64,000 bases of DNA from Planctomycetota bacterium (GCA_016716265.1 JADJWQ010000002.1:1-64000); one strand, 5' to 3'. Shown: positions 44,572 through 54,074, counted from the first letter of the stretch. Translations and numbers: made by a program. The notes: generated by a model not told the origin, from the letters alone.

Positions 44572-44604
44572 GATGGCGTCGCGCGGCCGCCGCGCGATGC
44601 CATC
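44572..44604 (-). terminator. Long GC hairpin abutting the EF-hand gene stop
   Basis: GATGGCGTCGCGCGG at 44572-44586 and CCGCGCGATGCCATC at 44590-44604 are complementary over 15 positions with one mismatch and a 3-base loop. On the minus strand it begins within the EF-hand gene's stop codon. There is no T-run, so the call as terminator is by position; a protective 3' end stem is equally possible. Confidence 0.5.
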
Positions 44605-45541
44605 AGCGGTCGGCCAGGCCCGCGGCGGCGCGCGCGGCGTGCCGCGCGGCGACCAGCTCGGTGCCGCCGAGCTGCGCGTCGCCGGAGCGGTCGGCGCGGC
44701 TCAGGATCCCGCCGGTCCACCGCGCCAGCGACGGGTGGAGCAGGCGCAGCGACGCCTCGAGCTCGGCGCGCGACAGCACGCCATCGAGGTCGGTGTCGGC
44801 GGCGCGGTCGTCGGCCGGGAGCGCACGCCGGCGCTGCGAACGGATGCCGCCGTCGTTCCAAGCGCCGGGCAGGAACTGTAGCAGCGGCGAGAATTCGGTC
44901 TGCTCGAGCCGACCCGACGAGTCGAAGTCGAGCGCCGGGAACCGCTCGATCAGCAGCGGATCGAGCCCGGAGCTCTCGAGCAGCTGGCGCAGCTCGGCCG
45001 GCGAGATGCCGCCGTCGCCGTCGCGGTCGGTCGCCCTCAGCAGGAGCTGAGTCGGATCGTCCGACGAGCCGGGTGCCGCAGGATCCAGCGGCTCGCGGAC
45101 CGGCCGCACGACGCGCACGCGGAAGCTGCCGGCCCGCTCGAGCGCGGTCTGGAAGCGCGCGTCGAACTCGGGCCACTGCAGGAAGCCGTCGCTGTTCGCG
45201 TCGATGCGGCGCAGGCTCTCGAGCGGGTCGCTGCCGAGATCGACCAGCGCGGCGCGGGCCTCGAACACGTCGAGCCGGTCGTCGGCGTTCGCGTCGCAGG
45301 CGGCGAACAGGGCCCAACTGCGGGTGTCGGTCCGCACCTGCTCGACCAGCAGCTGACCGCGCGGCGCGGCGTTCGCGTCGGGCGATGGAGCGGGCGGCGC
45401 GGCGTCGGGGGTCGGCAGCGGGATCGGCAGGTCCTGCGCCGGCAGACCGCCCGGAGCGGCGGCGCACCACGCCAGCAGCACCCGGATCGGCAGCGCCCCC
45501 AGGGCGCGGAGCGTCGAGCGCGTCGTTCGGTCGGTACCCAT
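44603..45541 (-). CDS. Secreted EF-hand protein
   Basis: 312 residues. Signal peptide (PIRVLLAWCAAAPGGLPAQ). Six EF-hand-like calcium loops: DANADDRLDVFE, DANSDGFLQWPE, DRDGDGGISPAE, DFDSSGRLEQTE, DTDLDGVLSRAE and DRSGDAQLGGTE, spread over about 85-300. It probably binds calcium outside the cytoplasm and may be structural or regulatory. No enzymatic motif. ATG 45541 gives the signal at the N-terminus; the frame is open upstream but Arg/Pro-rich. Confidence 0.87.
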   Translation of the reverse strand: MGTDRTTRSTLRALGALPIRVLLAWCAAAPGGLPAQDLPIPLPTPDAAPPAPSPDANAAPRGQLLVEQVRTDTRSWALFAACDANADDRLDVFEARAALVDLGSDPLESLRRIDANSDGFLQWPEFDARFQTALERAGSFRVRVVRPVREPLDPAAPGSSDDPTQLLLRATDRDGDGGISPAELRQLLESSGLDPLLIERFPALDFDSSGRLEQTEFSPLLQFLPGAWNDGGIRSQRRRALPADDRAADTDLDGVLSRAELEASLRLLHPSLARWTGGILSRADRSGDAQLGGTELVAARHAARAAAGLADR

Positions 45542-45615
45542 CGCTTCGCGGGCGCCGCGCGCGAGGTGCGGCGCACGCCAGCACGATAACGGGGCAGTGG
45601 ACGGGGTGGCGAGGG

Positions 45616-47280
45616 TCACGGCACGAACGTGCACTCGCGACCGAGCGCACGGACCCCGCCGAGCCCGCGGGCCGGGAGGTCGTGGTCCTCGTCGACGAAC
45701 TCCGCGACCTCGACGCGCACGCCGGTGTGGTCGAGGCTCTGCAGCAGGGGCTCGAGCGGCTCGGCACCGGGCACCAGCACGACGCAGTCGACGCGGGACG
45801 CGAGGCTCAGCGCGTCGACGCACATCGCGACCAGTCGGCCCTCGTTCGACTCGACGCCGCGGAACTCGAAGCCGTTGCCGACGACGGTCGCCTCGGCGTG
45901 GTCGGCGGGCGAACCGTAGGCGATCGCGCGGATCAGGTGGCGCCGCCGCGACAGCTCCTGCAGCAGGAGGCCGTAGGCGAGCTCGCCGCCGAGCCGCCGC
46001 GCCCCGGCGAGCGCGTGGTGCAGGTCGAGCAGGACCGCCACCCGCAGGCCGTGCTGCTCGGCGCCGAGCACCGGCGGCGTGCGCTCCGCTGCGACGACGC
46101 GCCGGTCGGCGGCGGGCTGGAACGGGCGGCGGGGCCGCTCGTCGTCGAGCTCCGGCTCGTCCGCGCGTTCGTCGTCGCGGCCGCGCCGCCGGCGCCGGCG
46201 GTCTCGGCGGCGACCCTCGCGCGCGCCACCGTCGGCGAAGTCGCGGTCCCGCGCGCGCTCGACCTCCGCGAGTTCGACGTCGTCATCGAGCTCGCGGTCG
46301 TCGGCCTCGGCCTCGAACGGCACGTCGTCGTCGGGCTCCGGGCGGTCGTCGAACGGCGCCGTGTCGTCGACGTCGGCATCGTCGAAGTCGGGGCGACCGA
46401 AGTCGGGGCGACCGAAGTCCAGGTCGCCGAAGCTGTCGTCGACGTCTCGCGGTGCGCCTCCGCCGGGCGACGCCTCGCCGAACAGCTCGTCCCCGGTGTC
46501 GTCCCGGGCCTCGGCGAAGTCGGTCGCCGAGTCGGCGTCCGCACGGCTCGCGTCCGTCGCGTCGGCCCCGCTGCGACCGCGCCGGCGGCGCCGCCGCCGC
46601 CGGCGGCGGCGGGGGCCCTCGTCGTCCTCGGCCTCGGGTGCGCCGTCACCTGCGTCCGCGCTGGCCGCCGCGAGGGTGTCGGGCGCGACCGGCTCGCCGT
46701 CCGCGTCGAGCCGCGGTTCGGTCGCCTCGTCCGCAGCGAGCGCCGCGAGAAGGTCGGCGCGGTCGAGGTCGCGCTCGACCAGGTCGACGTCGCTGTGGAA
46801 GGGGTCCAGCAGGTCTTCGTCGTCGTCGTCGAGGCGGCGGGTCGCTGGGAACGGGTTGCGGATCGTCCCTTCGGCGACTGGTTCCTCGGCGACCGGTTCC
46901 TCGGTGACCGGTTCCTCGGCGACCGGCTCCGCGGCGAACCGCGCGTCGGCGAACGCCTCGTTGGCGACCGGTTCGCCGCCGGCGTCGTCGTGCGCTGAAG
47001 GGGTCTTCCGCGCCGCCTTCTTGCGCTCGCTCTTCTTGCGCGACGACTTCGCCTTGGCGGCGGTCTTCTTCTTCGTGGTGCCGGCCTTGCGCGTCGCCTT
47101 GGCGGTCTGGTGCGCGGCGTCCGCCTCGCTGCCGTCCCCGTCGCCGGTCGCGGCCTCTTCACCCGCGTCGGGACCGGCTTCGTCCACGGCGCCGGCTGCG
47201 CCTGAGGCGTCTCGCTCGTCGTCGCCGCGGTCGGCTGCGTCGTCGTCGAAGATGTCCGCTCCGAAGTCGCTGCTGGTCAA
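45616..47280 (-). CDS. Long disordered protein with a C-terminal NYN/LabA-like domain
   Basis: 554 residues from TTG 47280, preceded by GAGGTGA on the minus strand. Residues 1-400 are low-complexity: acidic (DDDDED), Lys-rich (KKKTAAKAKSSRKK), repeats of PVAEEPV, an unbroken Arg tract of about eleven and repeats GRPDFGRPDF. The last 150 residues are folded: LRVAVLLDLHHALAGARRL, LLLQELSRRRHLIRAIAYGS, FRGVESNEGRLVAMCVDALS and VDCVVLVPGAEPLEPLLQSL. This matches the NYN (PIN-like) nuclease fold, with an Asp early and Asp/Asn residues in the right places. An RNA-binding tail plus nuclease suggests RNA metabolism or ribosome-linked work, but this is inference. Confidence 0.75.
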   Translation of the reverse strand: MTSSDFGADIFDDDAADRGDDERDASGAAGAVDEAGPDAGEEAATGDGDGSEADAAHQTAKATRKAGTTKKKTAAKAKSSRKKSERKKAARKTPSAHDDAGGEPVANEAFADARFAAEPVAEEPVTEEPVAEEPVAEGTIRNPFPATRRLDDDDEDLLDPFHSDVDLVERDLDRADLLAALAADEATEPRLDADGEPVAPDTLAAASADAGDGAPEAEDDEGPRRRRRRRRRRRGRSGADATDASRADADSATDFAEARDDTGDELFGEASPGGGAPRDVDDSFGDLDFGRPDFGRPDFDDADVDDTAPFDDRPEPDDDVPFEAEADDRELDDDVELAEVERARDRDFADGGAREGRRRDRRRRRRGRDDERADEPELDDERPRRPFQPAADRRVVAAERTPPVLGAEQHGLRVAVLLDLHHALAGARRLGGELAYGLLLQELSRRRHLIRAIAYGSPADHAEATVVGNGFEFRGVESNEGRLVAMCVDALSLASRVDCVVLVPGAEPLEPLLQSLDHTGVRVEVAEFVDEDHDLPARGLGGVRALGRECTFVP

Positions 47281-47508
47281 GGGTCCGTCACCTCGGGTAT
47301 CGAGCGCGCCTGCGCACCGGGCGGTCGGGGCCGCGCGCGCCGGCAGCGCGGAACTCCGCGATCGCCGCGGGCGGCAGCCGTCGCGAGGCTGCCCGCGGAC
47401 TGCGGTGCGCTCGCCAGCGGGCGATGCTAGCCCCGCTGCCGGCGTGGTTCCAGCGAGCCGCGGTGGTCGCGCTCGTCGAGGGTCGCCCGCGGGTGGCGCA
47501 GCGACGCT

Positions 47509-48474
47509 TCAGTCGAACGACAGCGGCAGCACGCTGAGCGTGCGCGCCACCGTGGCGTCGTCGCCGGTCGCACGCAGGCTGCGCAGGCGCGCGATCAGGC
47601 GCACGAGGGCGAGGCGCTCCTCGTTCGAGGTGTCGCCGTCGCTCGCGTGTCGCTCCAACGCGTCGATGCGGCGGTCGAGCTCGCCCGGATCCTCGGCCGT
47701 GATCTGCGGGGACACCCGGAACGGCTCGGGCGTCCGGCTCCAGAAGCCCTCGACCAGCTCGAGCTCGCCGTCGGCCAGCAGCTCCAGCGTGCGCACGCGG
47801 CGCGTGCGCAGCAGCGCCCGGCCCGAGCTGCCGGCCTGGTCGGTGAACATCGCGAGCAGCTGCTGCCGGGCCTCGCGCTCGGCGCGCCGGTCACCGCGCG
47901 CCTGGGCGGCGTCGGCCTCCTCGCGCAGCCGCGCGATGTCGAGGCGCCGGCGCTCGGCGACGATGTCGACCGCGGTCGCAGTGTGGCTGCGCAGCCGACC
48001 GCCGTCGGCGTCCAGCGCGACCTCCAGGAGCTGCTGGCGCGCCGCCTCGAGCGCGGCGTCGCGCGCCGCCCCCGGTGGCAGCGCGAGCGCGCTGCGCACG
48101 GCCCGGGTCGCCGCGGTGCGGCCCGGCTCGGACCCGACCGGGTAGCTGCCGAGCAGCCGCTGCAGGGCCTGCACGCGCTCGATCTCGAGCGGCTCGTCGC
48201 CGAAGTCGACCGCCTCGTCCGACAGCCGGGCCAGCGCGAACGCGCGCTGCTCCGGCGTCGCGGCAGGATCCACGACGACCGCTGCGTAGCCGCGGTTCGC
48301 AGCGTCGGAGTCGCGGTCGAGCGCGGCGGCGAGCCAGGCGCGGTGCAGCACGGAGCCAGGGGTCGCGGCAGTTCCGCGCGCCGTCGGCGCGGCCTGCGCG
48401 ACCAGGGGGCCGAGCAGCGCGAGCAGGGCGGTGAGCGCACGCGCATGCGGCGGTCGGAGCGCGTGGCTGCTCAC
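47509..48474 (-). CDS. Secreted helical protein of unknown function, in a two-component operon
   Basis: 321 residues from GTG 48474, which overlaps the stop of the response regulator gene (GTGA). Signal peptide (LTALLALLGPLVAQA). The mature chain is helical and rich in Arg/Ala/Glu (RRLDIARLREEADAAQARG, RRAEREARQQLLAMFTDQA), with no domain recognised. As the last gene of a histidine kinase, regulator, secreted-protein chain it may be an output or a signal-modulating partner; this is by position only. Confidence 0.75.
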   Translation of the reverse strand: MSSHALRPPHARALTALLALLGPLVAQAAPTARGTAATPGSVLHRAWLAAALDRDSDAANRGYAAVVVDPAATPEQRAFALARLSDEAVDFGDEPLEIERVQALQRLLGSYPVGSEPGRTAATRAVRSALALPPGAARDAALEAARQQLLEVALDADGGRLRSHTATAVDIVAERRRLDIARLREEADAAQARGDRRAEREARQQLLAMFTDQAGSSGRALLRTRRVRTLELLADGELELVEGFWSRTPEPFRVSPQITAEDPGELDRRIDALERHASDGDTSNEERLALVRLIARLRSLRATGDDATVARTLSVLPLSFD

Positions 48475-49211
48475 GCGGGTTCCTCCAGCGGCTCCGACTC
48501 GAACCGGTAGCCGATGCCGTGCACGGTGACGACGTGCTGCGGGCGATCGGGGTTCGCCTCGATCTTCTTGCGCAGCCGCGCGATGTGGTTGTCGACGGTG
48601 CGCGTGTTCGGCAGGTGCGTGTAGCCCCACACCTCGGTCAGCAGGTCCTTGCGCGTCACGACCGTGCCGCGGCGGTCGACCAGCATGCGGAGGATCTCCG
48701 ACTCGAAGCGCGACAGCTGGTACTCCTGGCCGCCGCGCGCGACGGTGAAGCGGCGGAAGTCGACGACGAGGTCGGGGAAATGGTGGACGGCGCCGGCCTC
48801 GTGCGCGTCGCTGGCCGCGACCCGCCGCAACACGGCGCGGATGCGGGCGGTCAGCTCGTCGAGGCCGAACGGCTTGGTGACGTAGTCGTCGGCGCCGGCT
48901 TCGAGGCACGCCACCTTGTCGGTCGACCCACCGCGGGCGGACAGCACGATCACCGGCACGCGCAGGTGCTCCTCGCGGATGCGCGCCAGGACTTCGTGGC
49001 CGTCGACCTTCGGCAGCATGAGGTCGAGGACGAGCAGGTCGGGCGTCGAGTCGCGGAGCTTCTCGAGACCCTGCTCGCCATCGGCCGCCGTGTCGACCTC
49101 GAAGCCCTCCGCGCGCAGGTTGAGCGCGAGGCCCTCGCGCATGTCGCGCTCGTCCTCGATCAGCAGGATGTGGGCGTGCAAGGGAGTCTCTTTCATGCTG
49201 CGGGAGATCAT
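48471..49211 (-). CDS. OmpR/PhoB-family response regulator
   Basis: 246 residues. Receiver domain (14-125) with acidic pair Asp20/Glu21, phosphoacceptor Asp63 (LLVLDLMLPK) and Lys in TKPFGLDEL. Winged-helix DNA-binding domain (145-240): YQLSRFESEILRMLVDRRGT, VWGYTHLPNTRTVDNHIARLRKK and HGIGYRFE, typical of OmpR/PhoB. ATG 49211 overlaps the histidine kinase stop (ATGA); a second Met at 49196 is possible. With the kinase upstream it forms a conventional two-component pair. Its regulon cannot be told from here. Confidence 0.95.
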   Translation of the reverse strand: MISRSMKETPLHAHILLIEDERDMREGLALNLRAEGFEVDTAADGEQGLEKLRDSTPDLLVLDLMLPKVDGHEVLARIREEHLRVPVIVLSARGGSTDKVACLEAGADDYVTKPFGLDELTARIRAVLRRVAASDAHEAGAVHHFPDLVVDFRRFTVARGGQEYQLSRFESEILRMLVDRRGTVVTRKDLLTEVWGYTHLPNTRTVDNHIARLRKKIEANPDRPQHVVTVHGIGYRFESEPLEEPA

Positions 49212-51388
49212 GGCTCCGGACCGGTGCGCCGGGGCGCGGTGTCGACGAGGCGCGGCAGCTCGACCCGCACCACGGTGCCGCCGCCCGGGCGCGGCGATGC
49301 GGTGGCGGTGCCGCCGTGCGCGGTGGCGAAGTGCCGCACGAGACTGAGGCCGAGGCCCGCGCCGCGGATCTCGCCGGCGTTGGAGGCGCGGTGGAAGCCG
49401 CGGAACACCAGCTCGCGCTCAGGCTCCGGGATGCCGATGCCGCGGTCGCGCACCTCGACCGCCACGCGGTCAGCGCCGACCGCGAGCAGCGCGACCTCGA
49501 CGCGCCGGTCCGGCGCGTCCTCGGGGGTGTACTTGACGGCGTTCTCGATCAGGTTGACCACCGCGTTGTCGAAGCCGGCCGGGTCGACCGCCGCGCTCAG
49601 CCCGGCGGTCAGCTCGCTCTCCAGCGACGCGCCGCGCGTCTGCACGTGCGGACAGTACGCCGCGACGGTCGCGGCGAGCCGCTCGGCGAGGTCGACCGGC
49701 TCCGGCCGGTAGCGCAGGTTGCCGGACTCCTTGGCCGAGAAGTCGAGGATCCGCTCGACGATCCGGGACAGGCCGTCGGTCTCGCGGACGATGACGTCGG
49801 CGAAGTGGGCGCGCTGGGCGGCGTCGGCCGCGCGCCCGCGGCCGAGCGTCTCGGCATACATGCGGATCAGCGCGAGCGGCGTGCGGAGCTCGTGGCTGAC
49901 GCGCGACACCAGCGCGACGCGCGTGCGCAGCAGCTCGGTCTCGCGACCGACCGAGCGCAGCAGCAGCACGGCACCGCCGGCGGCGGCCGCCACCAGCGCG
50001 AGGGCGAGCAGCACGCGGCGGGTGCCGCGCCGGCGGCTCTCGTCGAGCGCCGCCGCCGGATCGATCGGCCGCGCCGCGAGCACGGTGCCGAACGGCCCGA
50101 CCTCGGTAGCGAGCGTCGCGTCCAGCGCGGTGCCCGAGCGTTCGTCGCCGAGCCAGTCGTCGCCGCTGCCGTCGCGCCGCTCGATGCGGAACGTCGGGGC
50201 GACGTTCTCCGGCAGGCGCACCGCGTCGTCGAGCAGTGCCGCGAGATCGAGCTGCAGCCCGATCCACTCCGCATCCGGCAGCCGCCGCTGCAGCGCGTCG
50301 CGCACCGCGGGAGGCGGGCGCTCGAGCAGCAGCAGGACGCCGCCCACGGGAGCGGGGTCGACGACGTCCACACGGCGCTCGCCGTCCGCCGCGCGGCGGA
50401 TCCGGCGCCGCACCGCCTCGCGGAGGAAGCCGGCGTAGCCCTCGGCGAACGCGTGGCCGACGCTGCGCACGCTGCTGAGCGCGGCGGTACGGGCGAGCAG
50501 CGCCCCGTGTTCGTCGCTGGGCGGCAGCGTCGCGGTGAGCCGCGCATCCGCGGCGGCGACGAGATCGCGCGGCACGTCGTCGTGCACACCGAGCGCGATG
50601 TCGAGCAGCAGCGCGCGGCTGCGCGCCGCGTCGCCGTGTTCCTCGAGCTCGAGCTCGGCGAGCGCCGTCGAGCACAACAGGCTCGTCGCGCGGCGCGCGG
50701 TGCGCTCGCTGCCGCGCGCGGCGTCGAACGTCGCGGCGGCGGCGGCGGCGCGGTAGTGGACGATCGCGCCCGCAGCGTCGCCCGCGCGTCGCAAGAGCCC
50801 GGCGAGCTCGAAGTGCGCGCGCAGCAGCGCCGCCTCGCGCGAGCCGAAGCCCCGGCGTCGCGGGCCGGGATCGCGCGACGGCGCTCCGGCGATCACCTCC
50901 TCGTAGAGAGCGCGCGCGCCGACGGCGTCGCCGAGCACCTCCAGGCGCTCCGCAGTCACCAGGCGCGGGTCACCGGCGCGATCGAGGAACGGCAGGCCGG
51001 CGAGATCGCTGGTCGCCCCGGCGGGGAACAGCAGCTCGGCATCGCCGTCGAGCACGATCGGAAAGCCGAGCACGTCGTCGCGCGCGCGCAGCTCGCGCGC
51101 GAGATCGAGCAGTTCGCGGCCATCGGCTGCGAGCAGCGCCGCGGTCAGCCGCTCGAAGGCGGCGTCCGCGACCCGGGTCGCGGAGTCCCGCGCGCGGCGG
51201 GCGACGTCCTGCAGGCGAGCCGACGCCTGCGTCCGCAGCGCCCGCGCGGCGCGCTCCTCCTGGCGGCCGAGCTCCGAGGAGCCGGCCCAGGCGAGCACGA
51301 TCAGCGGCACGATCAGGAACAGCGCGGCGGGCAGGTGGCGCGCCACGGCGCGGGTCACGGCACAGGCTCCTCGGCGTCGGTGGGGCAC
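49208..51388 (-). CDS. Sensor histidine kinase with a large periplasmic region
   Basis: 726 residues from GTG 51388 (GTG 51358 also possible). One membrane segment near residue 20-35 (AALFLIVPLIVLAWAG), a long, mostly helical sensor region with TPR-like character (about 40-440), then a second membrane segment (RRVLLALALVAAAAGGAVLLL, about 455-475). The H box VSHELRTPL has His499. The ATPase domain shows NAVVNLIENAVKYTP (N box), VRDRGIGIP (G1) and GAGLGLSLVRH (G2). It should autophosphorylate and pass the phosphate to the OmpR-type regulator encoded directly downstream. The large sensor region has no domain I recognise. Confidence 0.92.
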   Translation of the reverse strand: MPHRRRGACAVTRAVARHLPAALFLIVPLIVLAWAGSSELGRQEERAARALRTQASARLQDVARRARDSATRVADAAFERLTAALLAADGRELLDLARELRARDDVLGFPIVLDGDAELLFPAGATSDLAGLPFLDRAGDPRLVTAERLEVLGDAVGARALYEEVIAGAPSRDPGPRRRGFGSREAALLRAHFELAGLLRRAGDAAGAIVHYRAAAAAATFDAARGSERTARRATSLLCSTALAELELEEHGDAARSRALLLDIALGVHDDVPRDLVAAADARLTATLPPSDEHGALLARTAALSSVRSVGHAFAEGYAGFLREAVRRRIRRAADGERRVDVVDPAPVGGVLLLLERPPPAVRDALQRRLPDAEWIGLQLDLAALLDDAVRLPENVAPTFRIERRDGSGDDWLGDERSGTALDATLATEVGPFGTVLAARPIDPAAALDESRRRGTRRVLLALALVAAAAGGAVLLLRSVGRETELLRTRVALVSRVSHELRTPLALIRMYAETLGRGRAADAAQRAHFADVIVRETDGLSRIVERILDFSAKESGNLRYRPEPVDLAERLAATVAAYCPHVQTRGASLESELTAGLSAAVDPAGFDNAVVNLIENAVKYTPEDAPDRRVEVALLAVGADRVAVEVRDRGIGIPEPERELVFRGFHRASNAGEIRGAGLGLSLVRHFATAHGGTATASPRPGGGTVVRVELPRLVDTAPRRTGPEP

Positions 51389-51502
51389 CGCGATGCTAAC
51401 CGATGTGCGGCGGCGGACGAGAACGACCTCGCCGTCACGACGAGCGCGTCGCGATCGGAACCTGCTGCGGCCGCCGCGCCGTGCGCGCTACGCTTCCGCC
51501 CG

Positions 51503-52180
51503 ATGGCCCAGGTCGATGCTCGCGAGGACGCGCGTCCGAGCCGCTATCCGCTGCGGGTGCACCGCGTCGACATGGCGGGTGGCTCGCTGCGGCTGGTGGC
51601 ACCCCGTTCCGGACTGGCGCTGCTGCAGCGGAGTCCGGCGCGCGTCGCCGCGGCCGCGCGCGGCGATCATCCCCACTGGGCCGAGCTGTGGCCGGCCTCG
51701 ATCGCGCTGGCGCGCCGCCTCGCCCGCGGGCCGCGGCTCGACGGGCTGCGCGTCTGGGACGTCGGCTGCGGACTGGGGCTCGCGGGGCTCGCGGCCGGGC
51801 GGCGCGGCGCGGGTGTCGTGCTCGCGGACCGCAGCGAGGAGGCGCTCGCGTTCGCCGCGCACAATGCGCGGGCGGCCGGGCTCGACGACGTCGAGGTGCG
51901 CCGCTTCGACTGGTCCCGGGACCGGCTCGACGGCCGCTGCGATCTGCTGCTGCTCGCGGATGTCGGCTACCGCTTCGCGCACGGCGGCGATCTCGTGCGG
52001 CTCGTGGACGGTGCACTCGCCGCCGGCGGCGGTGTGCTGTGCGCGGATCCCGGGCGCGCTGCGGCGAACGACCTGTTCCGAGAGCTCGGCGCGCGCGGGG
52101 CCCGCACCGAGCGCGCCAGCGTGCTGCTCGACGGCGAGACCTCGGACGTCCGTATCGCGGTGCTCGGGGGGATGGCGTGA
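51503..52180 (+). CDS. Class I SAM methyltransferase (protein-lysine/small-molecule type)
   Basis: 225 residues. Seven-strand Rossmann pattern: LRVWDVGCGLGLAGLAAG (motif I, near 80), GVVLADRSEEALAFAAHN, DVEVRRFDW and CDLLLLADVGYR. The DVGCGLGL and ADVGYR motifs recall the METTL21/lysine-methyltransferase and nicotinamide-methyltransferase-like groups. The substrate is unknown. Its stop overlaps the GTG of the first ABC ATPase (GTGA), so it heads the ABC operon; it may modify a component of that system. Confidence 0.85.
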   Translation: MAQVDAREDARPSRYPLRVHRVDMAGGSLRLVAPRSGLALLQRSPARVAAAARGDHPHWAELWPASIALARRLARGPRLDGLRVWDVGCGLGLAGLAAGRRGAGVVLADRSEEALAFAAHNARAAGLDDVEVRRFDWSRDRLDGRCDLLLLADVGYRFAHGGDLVRLVDGALAAGGGVLCADPGRAAANDLFRELGARGARTERASVLLDGETSDVRIAVLGGMA

Positions 52181-53181
52181 GCGCCGTCGATCCACCGGTC
52201 GTGCCGGTGCTCGTGCGCGGGCTGACGATCCGCTACGGCACGATCGAGGCGGTGCGCGACGTGACGGCGGCGTTCCCGCCCGGTGCGGTCGGCCTGCTCG
52301 GTCGCAATGGCGCCGGCAAGTCGTCGATCCTCAAGGCCCTGCTCGGCCTCGTGCGGCCCGCCGCGGGCGAGCTGACGGTGCTCGGCCTCACGCCGTCGTC
52401 CGACGCGGCCGGCGTGCGCGCGCGCGTCGGCTACATGCCGGAGCGCGATTCCCATATCGCGGGCCTCAATGGCTACGAGACGGTGCGGCTGCTCGCGCGG
52501 ATGACCGGCATGCCCGACCGCGACGCCGCCCGCCGCGCACACGAGGTGCTGTACCTCGTCGAACTCGGCGAGCAGCGCTACCGGCGCGTGTCGACCTACT
52601 CGGCGGGCATGCGGCAGAAGGTGAAGCTCGCCGCGGCGCTCGTGCACGACCCGGCAGTGCTGTTCCTCGACGAACCGACCAACGGGCTCGATCCCGATGG
52701 TCGCCGTGAGATGCTGGCGCTGATCGACGGGCTCGCGCGGGCGCTCGGCAAGTCGGTGGTGCTGTCGTCGCACATCCTCCACGACGTCGAGCGGGTGTGT
52801 CGCGACGTGATCGTCCTCGAGCGCGGCCGCGTCGTCGCGTCGGGCGCGGTCGCCGAGCTGACGCGCCACGCCCGCCGGCAGCTCGAGGTCGACCTCGACG
52901 CGGGCGATGGCCTCGGCGGCGCTTCGTCGCAGATCGAGTCGCTGGCCGGGGCGCTGCGGGCGGTGCACGGCGTGGCGTCGTTCGAGTGGCTCGACCGCCC
53001 GGTGGCACGCGCGTCCGTCGAGCTCGAGCCGGAGATGCCGACGCGGATCGTGTTCGCGGCCGTGCGACAGGCCGGCGGCAACGTGCGGCGACTCGTCGAG
53101 CGCCGGCTGTCGCTGGAGGACGTGTTCGTCGACGTCGTCGGGCGGCCGGAGCGTACCGGCAGTGCGGAGGTCGCCTCGTGA
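52177..53181 (+). CDS. ABC transporter ATP-binding protein (ABC-2 type)
   Basis: 334 residues. Walker A GRNGAGKSS (about 41-49), signature VSTYSAGMRQKVKLA, Walker B LFLDEPTNGLD and H-loop SSHILHD are complete. The C-terminal 110 residues are the variable accessory domain of Nod/Ccm/CcmA-like ABC-2 ATPases. It should power the permease encoded immediately after, with a GTGA overlap. Substrate unknown; similar systems export antibiotics, lipids or polysaccharides. Confidence 0.92.
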   Translation: MSAVDPPVVPVLVRGLTIRYGTIEAVRDVTAAFPPGAVGLLGRNGAGKSSILKALLGLVRPAAGELTVLGLTPSSDAAGVRARVGYMPERDSHIAGLNGYETVRLLARMTGMPDRDAARRAHEVLYLVELGEQRYRRVSTYSAGMRQKVKLAAALVHDPAVLFLDEPTNGLDPDGRREMLALIDGLARALGKSVVLSSHILHDVERVCRDVIVLERGRVVASGAVAELTRHARRQLEVDLDAGDGLGGASSQIESLAGALRAVHGVASFEWLDRPVARASVELEPEMPTRIVFAAVRQAGGNVRRLVERRLSLEDVFVDVVGRPERTGSAEVAS

Positions 53182-54074
53182 CGATCTTCGGCACCGGCTA
53201 CCGCGAGATCTCGTTCGTGCCCGAGCCGACGTGGCGGCGCATCGCGCCGCTCGCGTGGGCGGAATTCCGGCTGCTGCTGCGCACCCGGCTCGGCCTGCTG
53301 CTGTTCCTCGGCTGCCAGTTCCCGGCGCTGCAGGGCCTCGCGATCCTGATGATCCGCGCCGGCATCTGGCAGCTCGGTGGACCGTCCGGCACCGGCCGCG
53401 AGCGGGTGCTCGACCAGCTCGGCGCGTCGCCGACCTCGGCGGCGTTCTACGTCGACCCCGCGTTCGGCGCCGCCGGCACGTTCCTGGTCGCGCTGACGCT
53501 GACGACGGTCGTCGCCAGCCGCGCGATCGCGCGCGACCGCGAGACCCAGGCGCTCGAGCTGCTGTGGACGCGCGGCGTGACGCCGATCGGCTATTTCCTC
53601 GGCAAGTGGCTCGGCTCGTTCCTGTTGCTCGGGGTGGGCGCGGTCGCCGCGCCGCTCGTGCTCTACGCGTTCGCGTGGTCGATCGCCGACGAGCCGGACT
53701 TCCTCGCGCAGACCATCGGCTTCCTGCCGCGCCTCGTCGCGGGCCTCGCGTTCTTCACCGCCGCGGTCAGCGGCCTGGCGGTGGCGTTCTCGTCCCTGTT
53801 CCGCAGCCCCAACGTCGCGTCGATGTGCTGGGTCCTCGTGCTGTTCGGCGCCGACCGTGCGGCCGCGGCGTTCGAGCGGCTCGTGCGCGGCGAGAGCTGG
53901 CTGCGCGCGGTCAGCCCCTGGGATGCGATCCGCCGCGTCGCCGAGGCGCTCGTGGGCCTGACGCCGCGCGTCGGCGCGCCGCTCGAGGTCGCGCTCGCGG
54001 TCGTCGCGGCGCTCGGGCTCGGGCTCGGCGTCGCGGTGGTCCGAAGGCTGCGCACCACGGAGGCGGTCGGATGA
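53178..54074 (+). CDS. ABC-2 type permease
   Basis: 298 residues from GTG 53178. Six hydrophobic segments are visible, including LGLLLFLGCQFPALQGLAIL, TFLVALTLTTVVASRAI, WLGSFLLLGVGAVAAPLVLY, GLAFFTAAVSGLAVAFSSLF and VASMCWVLVLFGA. The RDRETQALELLWTRGVTP loop after the second segment is the typical cytoplasmic coupling element of ABC-2 permeases. It pairs with the ATPase gene before it. Confidence 0.88.
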   Translation: MTIFGTGYREISFVPEPTWRRIAPLAWAEFRLLLRTRLGLLLFLGCQFPALQGLAILMIRAGIWQLGGPSGTGRERVLDQLGASPTSAAFYVDPAFGAAGTFLVALTLTTVVASRAIARDRETQALELLWTRGVTPIGYFLGKWLGSFLLLGVGAVAAPLVLYAFAWSIADEPDFLAQTIGFLPRLVAGLAFFTAAVSGLAVAFSSLFRSPNVASMCWVLVLFGADRAAAAFERLVRGESWLRAVSPWDAIRRVAEALVGLTPRVGAPLEVALAVVAALGLGLGVAVVRRLRTTEAVG

